Positions 44,200-53,544 of a DNA stretch of 64,000 nucleotides are shown piece by piece (positions within the stretch are counted from its first letter, which is position 1; each line of letters starts with the position of its first letter). The notes beneath the pieces were generated by a model. The model did not search any database, was not told the origin of the DNA, and saw only the letters and a list, made by a program, of their open reading frames with translations. The stretch lies in contig NZ_QTQI01000013.1 of the NCBI RefSeq assembly GCF_003853705.1, forward strand, positions 124,001 through 188,000, written 5' to 3'. The DNA comes from Burkholderia sp. Bp8992 (GTDB lineage: Bacteria; Pseudomonadota; Gammaproteobacteria; Burkholderiales; Burkholderiaceae). The position numbers and the translations under genes are program-made.

Positions 44200-45336
44200 T
44201 CACGCCGGCTGGCGCGCGTCGCTGCGGTGATGAAGGAGCGCCGGCCAGCGCGCGGCGTCGCGCCATGCGGCAAACGCGTCGGCATCGCCGAACGCGCCGC
44301 CGAGCGCGGCTTGCGCGCACGCGACGGCCGCGTGCGCGACTTCCGGCGCGATCATGAAGCCGTGCCGGTACAGGCCGTTGACGGCGAGCGTCGATGCGCC
44401 GTCCCAGATCACCGCCGGGCGGTGATCGGGCAGCGTCGGCCGGCACTGCGCATTGAGTTCGAGGATGCGCGCCTCGCCGAACGCCGGGTGCACGGAGAAC
44501 GCCGCGCTCAGCAGTTCGAGCGCGGAGCGCACGCTGACGGGCGACATGTCCTCGCCCTCCACCTCGGTCGCGCCGATCACATAGAGATCGCCCTGCTTCG
44601 GCGCGATGTACAGCGGGTACCGCGGATGCAGCAGCCGCACGGGCCGCGTCAGCCCGATGCCGGGTGCGTGCACGCGCGCGACTTCGCCGCGGATGCCACG
44701 CAGGGCGGGCAGCGCGGATTTCGCGCCGAGCCCGCGGCAATCGATCGTGAAATGCGCGTCGGGCAGGTTCGCGTCGTCGATCGCGACGTGCCAGTGCAGG
44801 TCGACGCCGCGTTCGGCAAGGCCCGCCGCCAGCGCACGCAGCGCCTGGCGATTGTCGAGCTGGCCTTCGCGCGGCAGCAGCAGGCCGCGGGCGAAACGGC
44901 CTGCGAGCGTCGGCTCGGCCGCATCGACCTGCGCGCCGACGAGCGTCACGAAGCCGCCGTCGAACAGGTCGGCCGGCGCGTTCGCGCGCACGCGCCGCTC
45001 GAACAGCGGCGCCTCCGCGCGATCCGCGTGATGCCAGACGACGAGTGTGCCGCGATGCTGGAAGAAGACGGGTTCGGGCAGTTCCGCGAGCCATTGCGGC
45101 CAGCGTTCGAGCGACGCGGCGCCGAGCTCGGTGATCAGCCGCTCCGCGCTCGCCGCTTCCGCGAGCGGCGCGAGCATCGCGGCCGCGATCCACGCGGCCG
45201 ACTGCTCGCCGTCCGGGCCGCCGCGCTCGTACAGCGCGACGCGATGCCCGTCGCCCGCAAGGCGCCACGCGATCAGGCGGCCGACGAGGCCGCCGCCGAG
45301 CACCGCGAAATCGGGCCGTGCATCCCGGACGTTCAT
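44200..45336 (-). CDS. thiO: glycine oxidase ThiO-type
   Basis: A 378-residue FAD-dependent amine oxidase that makes dehydroglycine for ThiG. The FAD-binding motif is FAVLGGGLVGRLIAWRLAGDGHRVALYERG (GxGxxG as GGGLVG). C-terminal parts (IAPKQGDLYVIGATEVEGEDMSP, NGLYRHGFMIAPEVA) fit ThiO. ATG 45336 follows GGAGGGCACGCG. It heads the thi operon behind a TPP riboswitch; using ThiO rather than ThiH means thiazole synthesis needs oxygen. Confidence 0.93.
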   Translation of the reverse strand: MNVRDARPDFAVLGGGLVGRLIAWRLAGDGHRVALYERGGPDGEQSAAWIAAAMLAPLAEAASAERLITELGAASLERWPQWLAELPEPVFFQHRGTLVVWHHADRAEAPLFERRVRANAPADLFDGGFVTLVGAQVDAAEPTLAGRFARGLLLPREGQLDNRQALRALAAGLAERGVDLHWHVAIDDANLPDAHFTIDCRGLGAKSALPALRGIRGEVARVHAPGIGLTRPVRLLHPRYPLYIAPKQGDLYVIGATEVEGEDMSPVSVRSALELLSAAFSVHPAFGEARILELNAQCRPTLPDHRPAVIWDGASTLAVNGLYRHGFMIAPEVAHAAVACAQAALGGAFGDADAFAAWRDAARWPALLHHRSDARQPA

Positions 45337-45561
45337 CGCGTGCCCTCCGTGCGAACGCGCACGACGAACGACGACGCACGTGCGAACGCACGCGACATCG
45401 GGCCGGGGATCAAGCAAAAGACTGAAGATTGTGCGGTCATCATTCCTTCCGTAACGCGCAATGCGCGTACCCAAAAGGACGAAACCGGCAGCAAAGGCCG
45501 GCCGGGCGGGACTCGGGCGCTGACCATGTGGGATGGCGGCCAGCGCGGCCCGGCGGGATCA

Positions 45562-45668
45562 GAAACTTCCCTCGCCGGTATTACCCGGATCGGGTGCAAA
45601 GGGTTTTTCTCAGCCTCGCCGCGCCGCCCGGAACATCTGCCGGCCGCGCCACGAAGCACCCCTGTTTC
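45562..45668 (-). ncRNA. TPP riboswitch (THI element)
   Basis: On the minus strand the aptamer reads GAAACAGGGGTGC, then GGCTGAGA, CACCCGATCCGGGTAATACC and GGCGAGGGAAGTTTC. These are the universal THI motifs. P1 is GAAAC/GTTTC. The central helix carries a long GC insertion (about 30 nt) between GGGGTGC and CTGAGA. It controls thiO-thiS-thiG-thiE; the 225 nt before thiO hold the expression platform, which I cannot resolve. Confidence 0.93.
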
Positions 45669-45943
45669 GTCGTCGGTCATTAGACCATAAAAGCGGAAAG
45701 TGCCGCAAACTGTCCCCCTTGGGGCAAATTCGCCGTCGGCCCGCGCCGCTCTGGCACAATGCCCGCAGGCCGGCCGCGCGAGCGGCCGGTTGCCGCGTCA
45801 CCGCCGGCCCTTAAGTGCCGTTTAAGACGCGCGGGCGACCATCGCTGCGCCCGCCGTCAGTCGGCGCCGCGTCCCGGCATGCCGTATCGCGGCGCGCGCC
45901 CGGCTTCGCCCGGCCCGCGCGCCGGCTACTCATCAGGAAGCAC
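45669..45943. other. divergent gap between thi operon and ABC transporter
   Basis: A 275-bp gap. It holds the thi promoter (45679-45708) and a GC hairpin around 45770-45790 (GGCCGGCCGCGCGAGCGGCCGG). An AGGAAGCAC ribosome site lies before the ATG at 45944. No additional gene or RNA is recognised. Confidence 0.5.
45679..45708 (-). promoter_or_regulatory. promoter for the thi operon
   Basis: TTGCGG (45708-45703) and TCTAAT (45684-45679) are 18 bp apart. They place a start near 45672, just ahead of the riboswitch 5' stem at 45668. Agreement with the riboswitch start supports this. Confidence 0.6.
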
Positions 45944-47713
45944 ATGACCCAATCGATCGATCCCGTCCGCTCCGCCTCCGACGCGCCGCAGGACGAGCGC
46001 CCGGTATCCGCATGGAGCCTCATCAAGCCCTACTGGGTATCGTCCGAATGGAAAATCGCGTGGACGCTGCTCGTCACGATCATCGTGATCAATCTCTGCA
46101 ACGTGTGGATCACCGTGCAGTTGAACAAGTGGAACGCGCAGTTCTATAACGCACTGCAGACGAAGGACGTCCACGATTTCCCGCACCTGATGATGCAGTT
46201 CTCGTTGCTCGCGTTCGGCTTCATCATCCTCGCCGTGTACGGACTGTACTTGCGCCAGATGCTCGGCTTTCGCTGGCGGCAATGGCTGACCGAGCGCTTC
46301 CTCGGCGAATGGCTCGGCGACCGCGCGTTCTACCGGATCGAGCGCGACCGCCTCGCCGACAACCCCGACCAGCGCGTCGCCGACGATCTGCAGTCGTTCG
46401 CGACGACCACGCTCGCGCTGTCGCTCGACTTGCTGTCGACGGTCGTCACGCTCGCGTCGTTCATCACGATCCTCTGGACGCTCGGCGGTGCGCTGACGCT
46501 CTCGCTCGGCGCCACGCCGATCTCGATTCCCGGATACATGGTGTGGGCGGCTGCGCTGTACGCGGTGGTCGGCTCGATCATGATCCAGAAGGTCGGTCAT
46601 CCGCTCGTGTCGATCAACTACCAGCAGCAACGCGTCGAGGCGGACTTTCGTTTCGGGCTGATCCGCGTACGCGAAAATGCCGAGCAGATCGCCTTCTACG
46701 ACGGCGAGGACACCGAGAGCCGCAATGCACAGGGCCTCTTCGTGCGCATCCGTGACAATTGGTGGCGCGTGATGAAATACACCAAGCGTCTGACGTTCGT
46801 GAACGCCTTCTATGGACAGATCGCGATCATCTTCCCGTTCGTCGTCGCGGCACCGCGCTACTTCGCGGGTGCGTTCACGCTCGGCGTGCTGATGCAGATC
46901 TCGTCGGCATTCGGCACGGTCAGCGACTCCTTCTCCTGGTTCCTCAACAGCTATCGCACGCTCGTCGAATGGCGCGCCACCGTCAACCGTCTGCGCGAAT
47001 TCAAGCGCGTGATGGGCACGTCGCACCTGAAGGAAAGCCTGTCGCCCGCCACCGAGCACGGCGGCATCAACCTGCACTACATCGACGGCGCGAAGCTGTC
47101 GACCTCGTCGCTCAAGCTCGCGCTGCCGAACGGCAACGCGCTCGCGAACATCGGCAACGTCACGATCGAGCCGGGTTCGCGCTGGCTCGTGATCGGCAAG
47201 TCGGGGTCCGGCAAGAGCACGTTCATGCGCGCGCTCGCGGGCCTGTGGCCGTTCGGCGACGGCGCGATCGACGCGCCGGTCGGCGCGCGGATGATGTTCG
47301 TGCCGCAGACGAGCTATTTGCCGATCGGCACGCTGAAGGCCGCGCTCACCTATCCGGCGACGCCCGACACGTTCAGCGACGAAGCGTGCCGCGACGCGCT
47401 GCGCGCGTGCCGCCTCGAGGATTACGTCGAGCGCCTCGACGAGACCGCGCACTGGACCCGCGTGCTGTCGCCGGGCGAGCAGCAGCGCCTGGCCGGCGCC
47501 CGCGTGCTGCTGCACAAGCCCGACTTCCTGTTCCTCGACGAAGCCACCAGCGCGCTCGACGCCGACAACGAGGCACGCCTCTATCACCTGTTCGCCGAAC
47601 GGCTGCCGAAGGCCGCGATCGTCAGCATCGCGCACCGCGAGTCGCTGGCCGCGTTCCACGTCGGCACGATCAACGTCGAACGCGTGAACGCCGGCGACAA
47701 GGTCGCCGCGTGA
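45944..47713 (+). CDS. ABC transporter, permease-ATPase fusion (SbmA/YddA-like)
   Basis: A 589-residue transporter of the ABCD-like class. Residues 1 to about 380 form the membrane part with the SbmA/BacA-like start and the EADFRFGLIRVRENAEQIAFYDGE helix. The ATPase follows with Walker A GKSGSGKST, signature LSPGEQQRLAGARV and Walker B FLFLDEATSALD. Relatives import peptides or act on vitamin B12. ATG 45944 follows AGGAAGCAC. It overlaps the next gene by GTGA; the substrate is unknown. Confidence 0.92.
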   Translation: MTQSIDPVRSASDAPQDERPVSAWSLIKPYWVSSEWKIAWTLLVTIIVINLCNVWITVQLNKWNAQFYNALQTKDVHDFPHLMMQFSLLAFGFIILAVYGLYLRQMLGFRWRQWLTERFLGEWLGDRAFYRIERDRLADNPDQRVADDLQSFATTTLALSLDLLSTVVTLASFITILWTLGGALTLSLGATPISIPGYMVWAAALYAVVGSIMIQKVGHPLVSINYQQQRVEADFRFGLIRVRENAEQIAFYDGEDTESRNAQGLFVRIRDNWWRVMKYTKRLTFVNAFYGQIAIIFPFVVAAPRYFAGAFTLGVLMQISSAFGTVSDSFSWFLNSYRTLVEWRATVNRLREFKRVMGTSHLKESLSPATEHGGINLHYIDGAKLSTSSLKLALPNGNALANIGNVTIEPGSRWLVIGKSGSGKSTFMRALAGLWPFGDGAIDAPVGARMMFVPQTSYLPIGTLKAALTYPATPDTFSDEACRDALRACRLEDYVERLDETAHWTRVLSPGEQQRLAGARVLLHKPDFLFLDEATSALDADNEARLYHLFAERLPKAAIVSIAHRESLAAFHVGTINVERVNAGDKVAA

Positions 47714-48486
47714 GCGCACGCGCCGCGCACCGCGAACGCATCGCGCTGATCACCGGCGCAGGCTCGGGGATCGGCGCGGCGCTCGCCCGTCGGCTCGCGG
47801 CGCCCGGCATCGCGCTGGCGCTGCATGCGCGCGGCGCGGACGATTCGGCGCGGGCCCGGCTCGCCGAAGTCACCTGTGCGTGCACGGCGGCTGGCGCCGA
47901 GTGCATCACGCTGACCGGCGATCTCGGCGAACCGGGTGTCGCCGCTGCGCTGATCGATAGCACCGCGACCCGCTTCGGCGGGCTCGACCAGCTCGTCGCG
48001 AACGCCGGCTTCGCCGCGCGGCAATCCTTTTCCGATCTTTCCGCCGACGCACTCGCCGCCGCCTTCGCGGCGATGCCCGGCGCGTTCTCCGCGCTCGCGG
48101 GCCGCGCGCGGCCGCTGCTCGAAGCGTCGGCCGCCCCGCGCATCGTCGCGGTCAGTTCGTTCGTCGCGCACCGCTACCGCGCCGCTGCGCCGTTCGCGGC
48201 GACCGCCGCCGCGAAAGCCGCGCTCGAATCGCTCGTGCGCACCGCGGCCGCCGAATTCGCCGCGCACCGCATCACCGTGAACGCGGTCGCGCCGGGCTTC
48301 ACGCGCAAGGACCACGGCCCGAGCGCCGGCAACGCCGCCGCGTGGGCGCAGGCCGAACAGGCGACGCCGCTCGGCCGGATCGCCGAGCCCGACGACGTCG
48401 CCGCGCTGATCGCGTTCCTGCTGTCCGATGCGGCACGGCAGATCACCGGCCAGGTCGTTCACGTCGACGGCGGCCTGACGCTCTGA
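47710..48486 (+). CDS. short-chain dehydrogenase/reductase-like protein
   Basis: A 258-residue Rossmann-fold SDR protein from GTG 47710. The cofactor motif TGAGSGIG is at 15-22, NAG at 98-100, the Ser region VAVSS ends at 150, and VNAVAPG at 190-196. The YxxxK position reads T165-A-A-A-K169: the catalytic tyrosine is replaced by threonine. It is coupled to the upstream ABC gene (GTGA). Without the tyrosine it may be a non-canonical reductase, a binding protein or inactive. The C-terminus DGGLTL is normal. Confidence 0.88.
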   Translation: MSARAAHRERIALITGAGSGIGAALARRLAAPGIALALHARGADDSARARLAEVTCACTAAGAECITLTGDLGEPGVAAALIDSTATRFGGLDQLVANAGFAARQSFSDLSADALAAAFAAMPGAFSALAGRARPLLEASAAPRIVAVSSFVAHRYRAAAPFAATAAAKAALESLVRTAAAEFAAHRITVNAVAPGFTRKDHGPSAGNAAAWAQAEQATPLGRIAEPDDVAALIAFLLSDAARQITGQVVHVDGGLTL

Positions 48487-48613
48487 CGCGTCTTTCCCTC
48501 TTCCTGCCTGCCCGCGCATACTGCATCCGCCTTTTTGGCGCGCGGGATCGGGCCCGTAAAATAACCGCCACGCGGCAGCGCGAGACGAGACAAGACGAGA
48601 GGGGGCGGCAAGC

Positions 48614-49876
48614 ATGCAGGCATTCCAGTGGTTCAACGAATTGTCGACGCGCGAGCGCCGGACGCTGTACGCCGGCTTCGGCGGCTACGCGGTCGATGCG
48701 TTCGACTTCATGATCTATTCGTTCCTGATTCCGACGCTGATCGCCACGTGGGGCATGTCGAAGAGCGAGGCCGGGATGATCGCGACGAGTTCGCTGATCT
48801 CGTCGGCGGTCGGCGGCTGGGTCGCCGGCATCCTCGCCGACCGCTATGGCCGCGTGCGCGTATTGCAGTGGACGATCGCGACGTTCGCGCTGTTCACGTG
48901 CCTGTCCGGTTTCACGCATTCGTTCTGGCAGCTGCTCGCCACGCGCACGCTGCAGGGCTTCGGCTTCGGCGGCGAATGGTCGGTCGTGACGATCATGATG
49001 GCCGAGACGATCCGCTCGCCCGAGCATCGCGCGAAGGCCGTCGGCACCGTGCAGAGCAGCTGGTCGTTCGGCTGGGGCGCGGCCGCGATCCTCTACTGGG
49101 CGTTCTTCGCGCTGCTGCCCGAGCAGGTCGCGTGGCGCGCGTGCTTCTGGATCGGCATCGTGCCCGCGCTGTGGATCCTGTACATCCGCCGCAACGTCAG
49201 CGATCCCGACATCTACACGGCCACGCGCCGCGCCCGCGACGAAGGCCGCGTGTCGGGCCACTTCCTCGAGATCTTCTCGCCGCCGCACCTGCGCGCGACG
49301 CTGTTCGGCAGCGCGCTGTGCACCGGCATGCTCGGCGGCTACTACGCGATCACGACGTGGCTGCCCACTTACCTGAAAACCGTCCGCCACCTGTCGGTAT
49401 TCAACACGAGCGGCTATCTGGTCGTGCTGATCGTCGGCTCGTTCGTCGGCTACGTGGTCGGCGCGATCCTGTCCGACCGGCTCGGCCGCCGCGCATCGTT
49501 CATCCTGTTCGCGATCGGCTCGTTCTCGCTCGGCATGGCATACACGATGCTGCCGATAACCGATACCGCGATGCTGCTGCTCGGCTTCCCGCTCGGCATC
49601 GTCGTGCAGGGGATCTTCGCCGGCGTCGGCGCGTACCTGTCGGAGCTGTATCCGGGCGCGATCCGCGGCTCGGGCCAGGGCTTCTGCTACAACCTCGGCC
49701 GCGGGCTCGGCTCGTTCTTCCCGATCCTCGTCGGCTCGCTGTCGCAGTCGATGTCGCTCGTGAAGGCGATCGGCCTCGTCGCGGGCGGCGGCTACCTGCT
49801 CGTGATCGTCGCCGCGCTCGTGCTGCCCGAAACGCGCGGCAAGTCGCTCGTCGACGATCCGGCCGTCGCATCGTGA
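48614..49876 (+). CDS. MFS transporter (AAHS-like)
   Basis: A 420-residue major-facilitator protein with about twelve hydrophobic segments. The GRYGRVR-like loop reads LADRYGRVRVL after helix 2, and the mirrored loop after helix 8 reads LSDRLGRRAS. An aromatic-acid or carboxylate-type substrate is possible. It starts a pair with dadA, 31 bp apart, so a D-amino acid or related acid might be the substrate; that link is an inference. Confidence 0.9.
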   Translation: MQAFQWFNELSTRERRTLYAGFGGYAVDAFDFMIYSFLIPTLIATWGMSKSEAGMIATSSLISSAVGGWVAGILADRYGRVRVLQWTIATFALFTCLSGFTHSFWQLLATRTLQGFGFGGEWSVVTIMMAETIRSPEHRAKAVGTVQSSWSFGWGAAAILYWAFFALLPEQVAWRACFWIGIVPALWILYIRRNVSDPDIYTATRRARDEGRVSGHFLEIFSPPHLRATLFGSALCTGMLGGYYAITTWLPTYLKTVRHLSVFNTSGYLVVLIVGSFVGYVVGAILSDRLGRRASFILFAIGSFSLGMAYTMLPITDTAMLLLGFPLGIVVQGIFAGVGAYLSELYPGAIRGSGQGFCYNLGRGLGSFFPILVGSLSQSMSLVKAIGLVAGGGYLLVIVAALVLPETRGKSLVDDPAVAS

Positions 49877-49907
49877 TCGCGAGCCACCGCTTCGTTCCGG
49901 AAATCGC

Positions 49908-51191
49908 ATGCACGTGATCGTCCTCGGCGCCGGCGTGATCGGCGTCACCACCGCCTGGCACCTGCGCGAAGCAGGCTGCGACGTCACCGTGATCGAACGC
50001 GAGGCCGATGTCGCGCAGGCGACAAGCCTCGGCAACGCGGGCGTGATCGCGCCCGGCTACGTGACGCCGTGGGCCGCGCCCGGCATGCCCGGCAAGATCC
50101 TCAAGTACCTGTTCAAGCCCGCGTCGCCGCTGATCTTCCGGCCGACGCCCGATCCCGCGCAGTGGCGCTGGATCGCGCGCTGGCTGCGCGAATGCGAATT
50201 CGAGCGGTTCCGCGTGAACAAGCAGCGGATGCAGCGCATCGCGTATTACAGCCGCGCGTGCCTGCATGCGTTTCGCGAGCGTCATCCGTTCGACTATGGC
50301 GCGAGTCGCGGCTACCTGCAGCTGCTGCGCGGCGCATTCGACGTCGAGATGGTGCAGCCCGCGCTGAAGGTGCTGCGCGACGCCGGCATCACGTTTCGCG
50401 AACTCGACGCGGCCGGCTGCACCGCGATCGAACCGGGCCTGCGCTGGGCGCGGCAGGCCCCGGTCGGCGGCATCTACCTGCCCGACGACGAAGCCGGAGA
50501 CTGCGCCCGCTTCACGCGCGAACTGCGGGCGCTATGCGAAGCGCACGGCGTGACGTTCCGCTTTCGCACCGAAATCCGCACGCTCGATGTCGCGGGCGGC
50601 AAGGTGCGCGGCGTGCGGGTCGATTCGCGCGAAGCCGGCGATGGCGCACAACGCGGTGCGCTGCTCGCCGCCGACGCGATCGTCGTCGCGCTCGGCGTCG
50701 ACAGCGCCGGCCTGCTGCGGCCGTACGGGATCGACGTGCCGCTGTATCCGGTGAAGGGCTACTCGGCGACGCTCGCGGTCATCGACGACGAAAAAGCGCC
50801 GCGCGCCGCGCTGATGGACGAATCGCTGAAGACGGCGATCTCGCGCTTCGGCCCGACGCTGCGCGTCGCGGGCACCGCGGAACTCGGCAACCGGCACGCG
50901 GCGCTGCGTCAGCAGGCGCTCGATACGCTGATGAAGGTGCTCGACGACTGGTTCCCGCATGCAACCGATCGCGCATCGGCGCGCTTCTGGGTCGGCCGCC
51001 GGCCGATGACGCCCGACGGGCCGCCTTTGCTTGGCGCGAGCGGGATCGACGGGCTCTGGCTCAATGTCGGCCACGGCTCGACGGGCTGGGCGATGTCGAT
51101 GGGTTCGGGAAAGGTGGTCGCGGATCTCGTCACGGGGCGCGAGCCGGAAATCGACCTGTCGGGCCTGACGCTCGCGCGTTACTGCCGATAG
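49908..51191 (+). CDS. dadA: D-amino-acid dehydrogenase
   Basis: A 427-residue flavoprotein. The N-terminal FAD motif is VLGAGVIGVTTAWHL. Family motifs include NAGVIAPGYVTPWAAPGMP and PMTPDGPPLLG, with NVGHGSTGWAMSMGSG near the end. It oxidises D-alanine and other D-amino acids to keto acids, passing electrons to the respiratory chain. Its last 13 bases overlap the convergent thpR gene. Confidence 0.94.
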   Translation: MHVIVLGAGVIGVTTAWHLREAGCDVTVIEREADVAQATSLGNAGVIAPGYVTPWAAPGMPGKILKYLFKPASPLIFRPTPDPAQWRWIARWLRECEFERFRVNKQRMQRIAYYSRACLHAFRERHPFDYGASRGYLQLLRGAFDVEMVQPALKVLRDAGITFRELDAAGCTAIEPGLRWARQAPVGGIYLPDDEAGDCARFTRELRALCEAHGVTFRFRTEIRTLDVAGGKVRGVRVDSREAGDGAQRGALLAADAIVVALGVDSAGLLRPYGIDVPLYPVKGYSATLAVIDDEKAPRAALMDESLKTAISRFGPTLRVAGTAELGNRHAALRQQALDTLMKVLDDWFPHATDRASARFWVGRRPMTPDGPPLLGASGIDGLWLNVGHGSTGWAMSMGSGKVVADLVTGREPEIDLSGLTLARYCR

Positions 51192-51754
51192 GCGCCGGCG
51201 CTGCCGTGGGCGAGCGCGATCGGCGCCGACACGATCGGCCGATGCGACACGCCTTCGTGCGACAGCCGACTTTCGAACAGCGTCAGCGCTTCGACGCGCA
51301 GCACCACCTGCCGCCCCGGCGCACCGCCGTGCGCGGGTTGGCCGACCGCGTCGTGCGGCAGCCGCGCGAGCGTCACGTGCGGCCGGAACGGCCGCCGGTC
51401 GGCCGGCACACCCAGTTCGCGCAGCAGCGCCGACAATCCGGCATTCAGCGCGACGCACGCGGGATCGGCCGCCAGCTCCGCGACGATCAGCCTCGCACGC
51501 GGCAGGCTCGGCCACCACGCGATCCGCTCGACCGGCAGCAACGGCAGCGCATGCGCTGCCGCGAGCGCGGGCAGGTGCGCGGCCAGCGCGTCGCACCGCT
51601 CGCGTTCGATCGCCCCGATGAACGCGAGCGTCATGTGCAGTTGCGCGGGCAGCGTGCGCCGCGCGCCACGGGTGACCGGCAACGCGTGCAGCGCGTCGCG
51701 CGACGCCGCATCGGGCATCAGCGCGACGAACGCACGGAGCCGGTCGCCGTTCAT
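51179..51754 (-). CDS. thpR: RNA 2',3'-cyclic phosphodiesterase
   Basis: A 191-residue 2H phosphoesterase (ThpR/LigT family). Both catalytic HxTx boxes are present: H40-M-T42 in HMTLAF and H126-V-T128 in HVTLAR. It opens 2',3'-cyclic phosphates on RNA. The ATG is at 51754 and overlaps the symporter gene by 4 bases; the 3' end is convergent with dadA. Confidence 0.93.
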   Translation of the reverse strand: MNGDRLRAFVALMPDAASRDALHALPVTRGARRTLPAQLHMTLAFIGAIERERCDALAAHLPALAAAHALPLLPVERIAWWPSLPRARLIVAELAADPACVALNAGLSALLRELGVPADRRPFRPHVTLARLPHDAVGQPAHGGAPGRQVVLRVEALTLFESRLSHEGVSHRPIVSAPIALAHGSAGAYRQ

Positions 51755-53256
51755 GACTCGCGCACTGCGCCGCGCGGCGCGCCGGCGGCGTCGGCGGCGT
51801 CGGCAGAAGCCGTAGCCGGACGCTGCGGCAGCGGCCCGTGTTCGCCCCACACGTCGGCCGGCAGCACGCGGGCGAGTTCGGGGATCGTGTTGCGCGTGAA
51901 CACCGGATCGGCGACGCCCGCCGCGCGCTGGCGGCGATAGTCGGCCCACGCGGCATGCGCATACTTGCCGAGCGCGAGGATCGCGATCAGGTTGATGATC
52001 GCCATCAGCCCCATGCTCGTATCGGCCATCGCCCACACGAGCGGCAATTGCCCGACGCTGCCGAACATCACCATCGCGAGCACCGCGATGCGGAACAGCG
52101 GCAGCACGCCGCGCCGCTTCGTGATGAATTCGACGTTGCCTTCCGCATACGCGTAGTTGCCGATCACCGACGAGAACGCGAGGAAGAAGATTGCGACGGC
52201 CATGTAGATGCCGCCCCAGTCGCCGACGTGGCTCGAGATCGCGCGCTGCGTGAGCGCCGCGCCTTCCATCCCGGTGCCGAGTTCATACTGGCCCGACAGC
52301 AGGATCACGAACGCGGTCGCGCTGCAGATCACGATCGTGTCGACGAACACGCCGAGCATCTGGATCAGCCCCTGCGTGACCGGATGCCGCGTGCTCGCGG
52401 TCGCGGCCGCGTTCGGTGCGCTGCCCATCCCTGCTTCGTTCGAGAACAGCCCGCGCTTCACGCCGATCGCGATCGCCTGGCTGACCGCATAGCCGGTCAG
52501 GCCGCCGGCCGCCTGCTCGAGGCCGAACGCACTCTTCACGATCAGCGCGATCACGCCCGGCACCAGCGCGATGTGCGTCGCGACCGCGTAGACCGCGAGC
52601 GCGAGGTAGCCGATCGCCATCAGCGGCACGATCACCTGTGCGACCGCCGCGATGCGGCGGATGCCGCCGAAGATGATCGGGGCGGACAGCAGCACGAGGC
52701 CGAGGCCGACCGTCTCGCGGCTCCAGCCGAACGACGTATGGAACGCGTCGGCGATCGCGTTGGCCTGCACCGCGTTGAACACGAAGCCGAACGCGAGGAT
52801 CAGCGACAGCGAGAACAGCACGCCAAAGCGGCGCGAGCGCAGGCCCGTCTGGATGTAGTACGCGGGGCCGCCGCGATAGCTGCCGTCCGGGTGCGACACC
52901 TTGAAGATCTGCGCGAGCGTCGCTTCGACGAACGCGGACGACATCCCGACGAGCGCGGTCATCCACATCCAAAAGATCGCGCCCGGCCCGCCGACCGTCA
53001 GCGCGACCGCGACGCCGGCGATGTTGCCGGTGCCGACGCGGCTTGCGAGCCCGGTCGCGAATGCCTGGAACGATGAAATGCTGCCCGGCTCGCCCTTGCT
53101 GCCGACCAGCTTCATGCTGAGGAACAGCGCCTTCAGCTGGATCATGCGGAACCGCAACGTGAACCACGCCCCCGCGCCGAGCAGCAGCGCGATCAGCACG
53201 TAGTTCCACAGCACGCCGTTGACGGCTTCGATCAGCCCTTGCGCGAATGCTTCCAT
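51751..53256 (-). CDS. alanine/glycine:cation symporter (AGCS family)
   Basis: A 501-residue sodium-linked transporter with about ten hydrophobic segments and the family motif ATGLASRVGTGNIAGVAVAL near the N-terminus, then GAIFWMWMTALVGMSSAF. It could import alanine or glycine; this would suit the neighbouring D-amino-acid dehydrogenase. A proline/alanine-rich C-terminal tail extends past the last helix. Confidence 0.93.
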   Translation of the reverse strand: MEAFAQGLIEAVNGVLWNYVLIALLLGAGAWFTLRFRMIQLKALFLSMKLVGSKGEPGSISSFQAFATGLASRVGTGNIAGVAVALTVGGPGAIFWMWMTALVGMSSAFVEATLAQIFKVSHPDGSYRGGPAYYIQTGLRSRRFGVLFSLSLILAFGFVFNAVQANAIADAFHTSFGWSRETVGLGLVLLSAPIIFGGIRRIAAVAQVIVPLMAIGYLALAVYAVATHIALVPGVIALIVKSAFGLEQAAGGLTGYAVSQAIAIGVKRGLFSNEAGMGSAPNAAATASTRHPVTQGLIQMLGVFVDTIVICSATAFVILLSGQYELGTGMEGAALTQRAISSHVGDWGGIYMAVAIFFLAFSSVIGNYAYAEGNVEFITKRRGVLPLFRIAVLAMVMFGSVGQLPLVWAMADTSMGLMAIINLIAILALGKYAHAAWADYRRQRAAGVADPVFTRNTIPELARVLPADVWGEHGPLPQRPATASADAADAAGAPRGAVRES

Positions 53257-53482
53257 CCAGAGTCCTTGTAAATAGCGTCGGTCATGTACGGCGACCGCGA
53301 ACGCGGCCCGAGGGGCGACATGATATGACAGTTTTCAAGGATCATTACAAAATGAAAGAAAACGGGATGGCGAGAAATCGCGGCCGGATGTCATCAGGTT
53401 AGACGACGCTTCGCGAAAATGCGGGAGGCCGGCGCGACAGTCCGGGTGAACTCGGCGCCGGCCGCCGCGCGGCTGTGCACGT

Positions 53483-53512
53483 AAAAAAAACGGGCGCCCT
53501 CTCGGACGCCCG
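53483..53512 (-). terminator. intrinsic terminator after gltD
   Basis: On the minus strand CGGGCG and CGCCCG pair (53512-53491) with a 10-base loop and are followed by eight T (53490-53483). It ends gltBD transcription. It lies 33 bp after the gltD stop. Confidence 0.9.
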
Positions 53513-53544
53513 GCTTCCATCGAAACCCGCTCGCGCGATTCAGC

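Noticed and set aside
45333-45680. minus-strand frame through the TPP riboswitch leader
   Set aside because: The region is explained by the riboswitch and its expression platform; the peptide has no family likeness.
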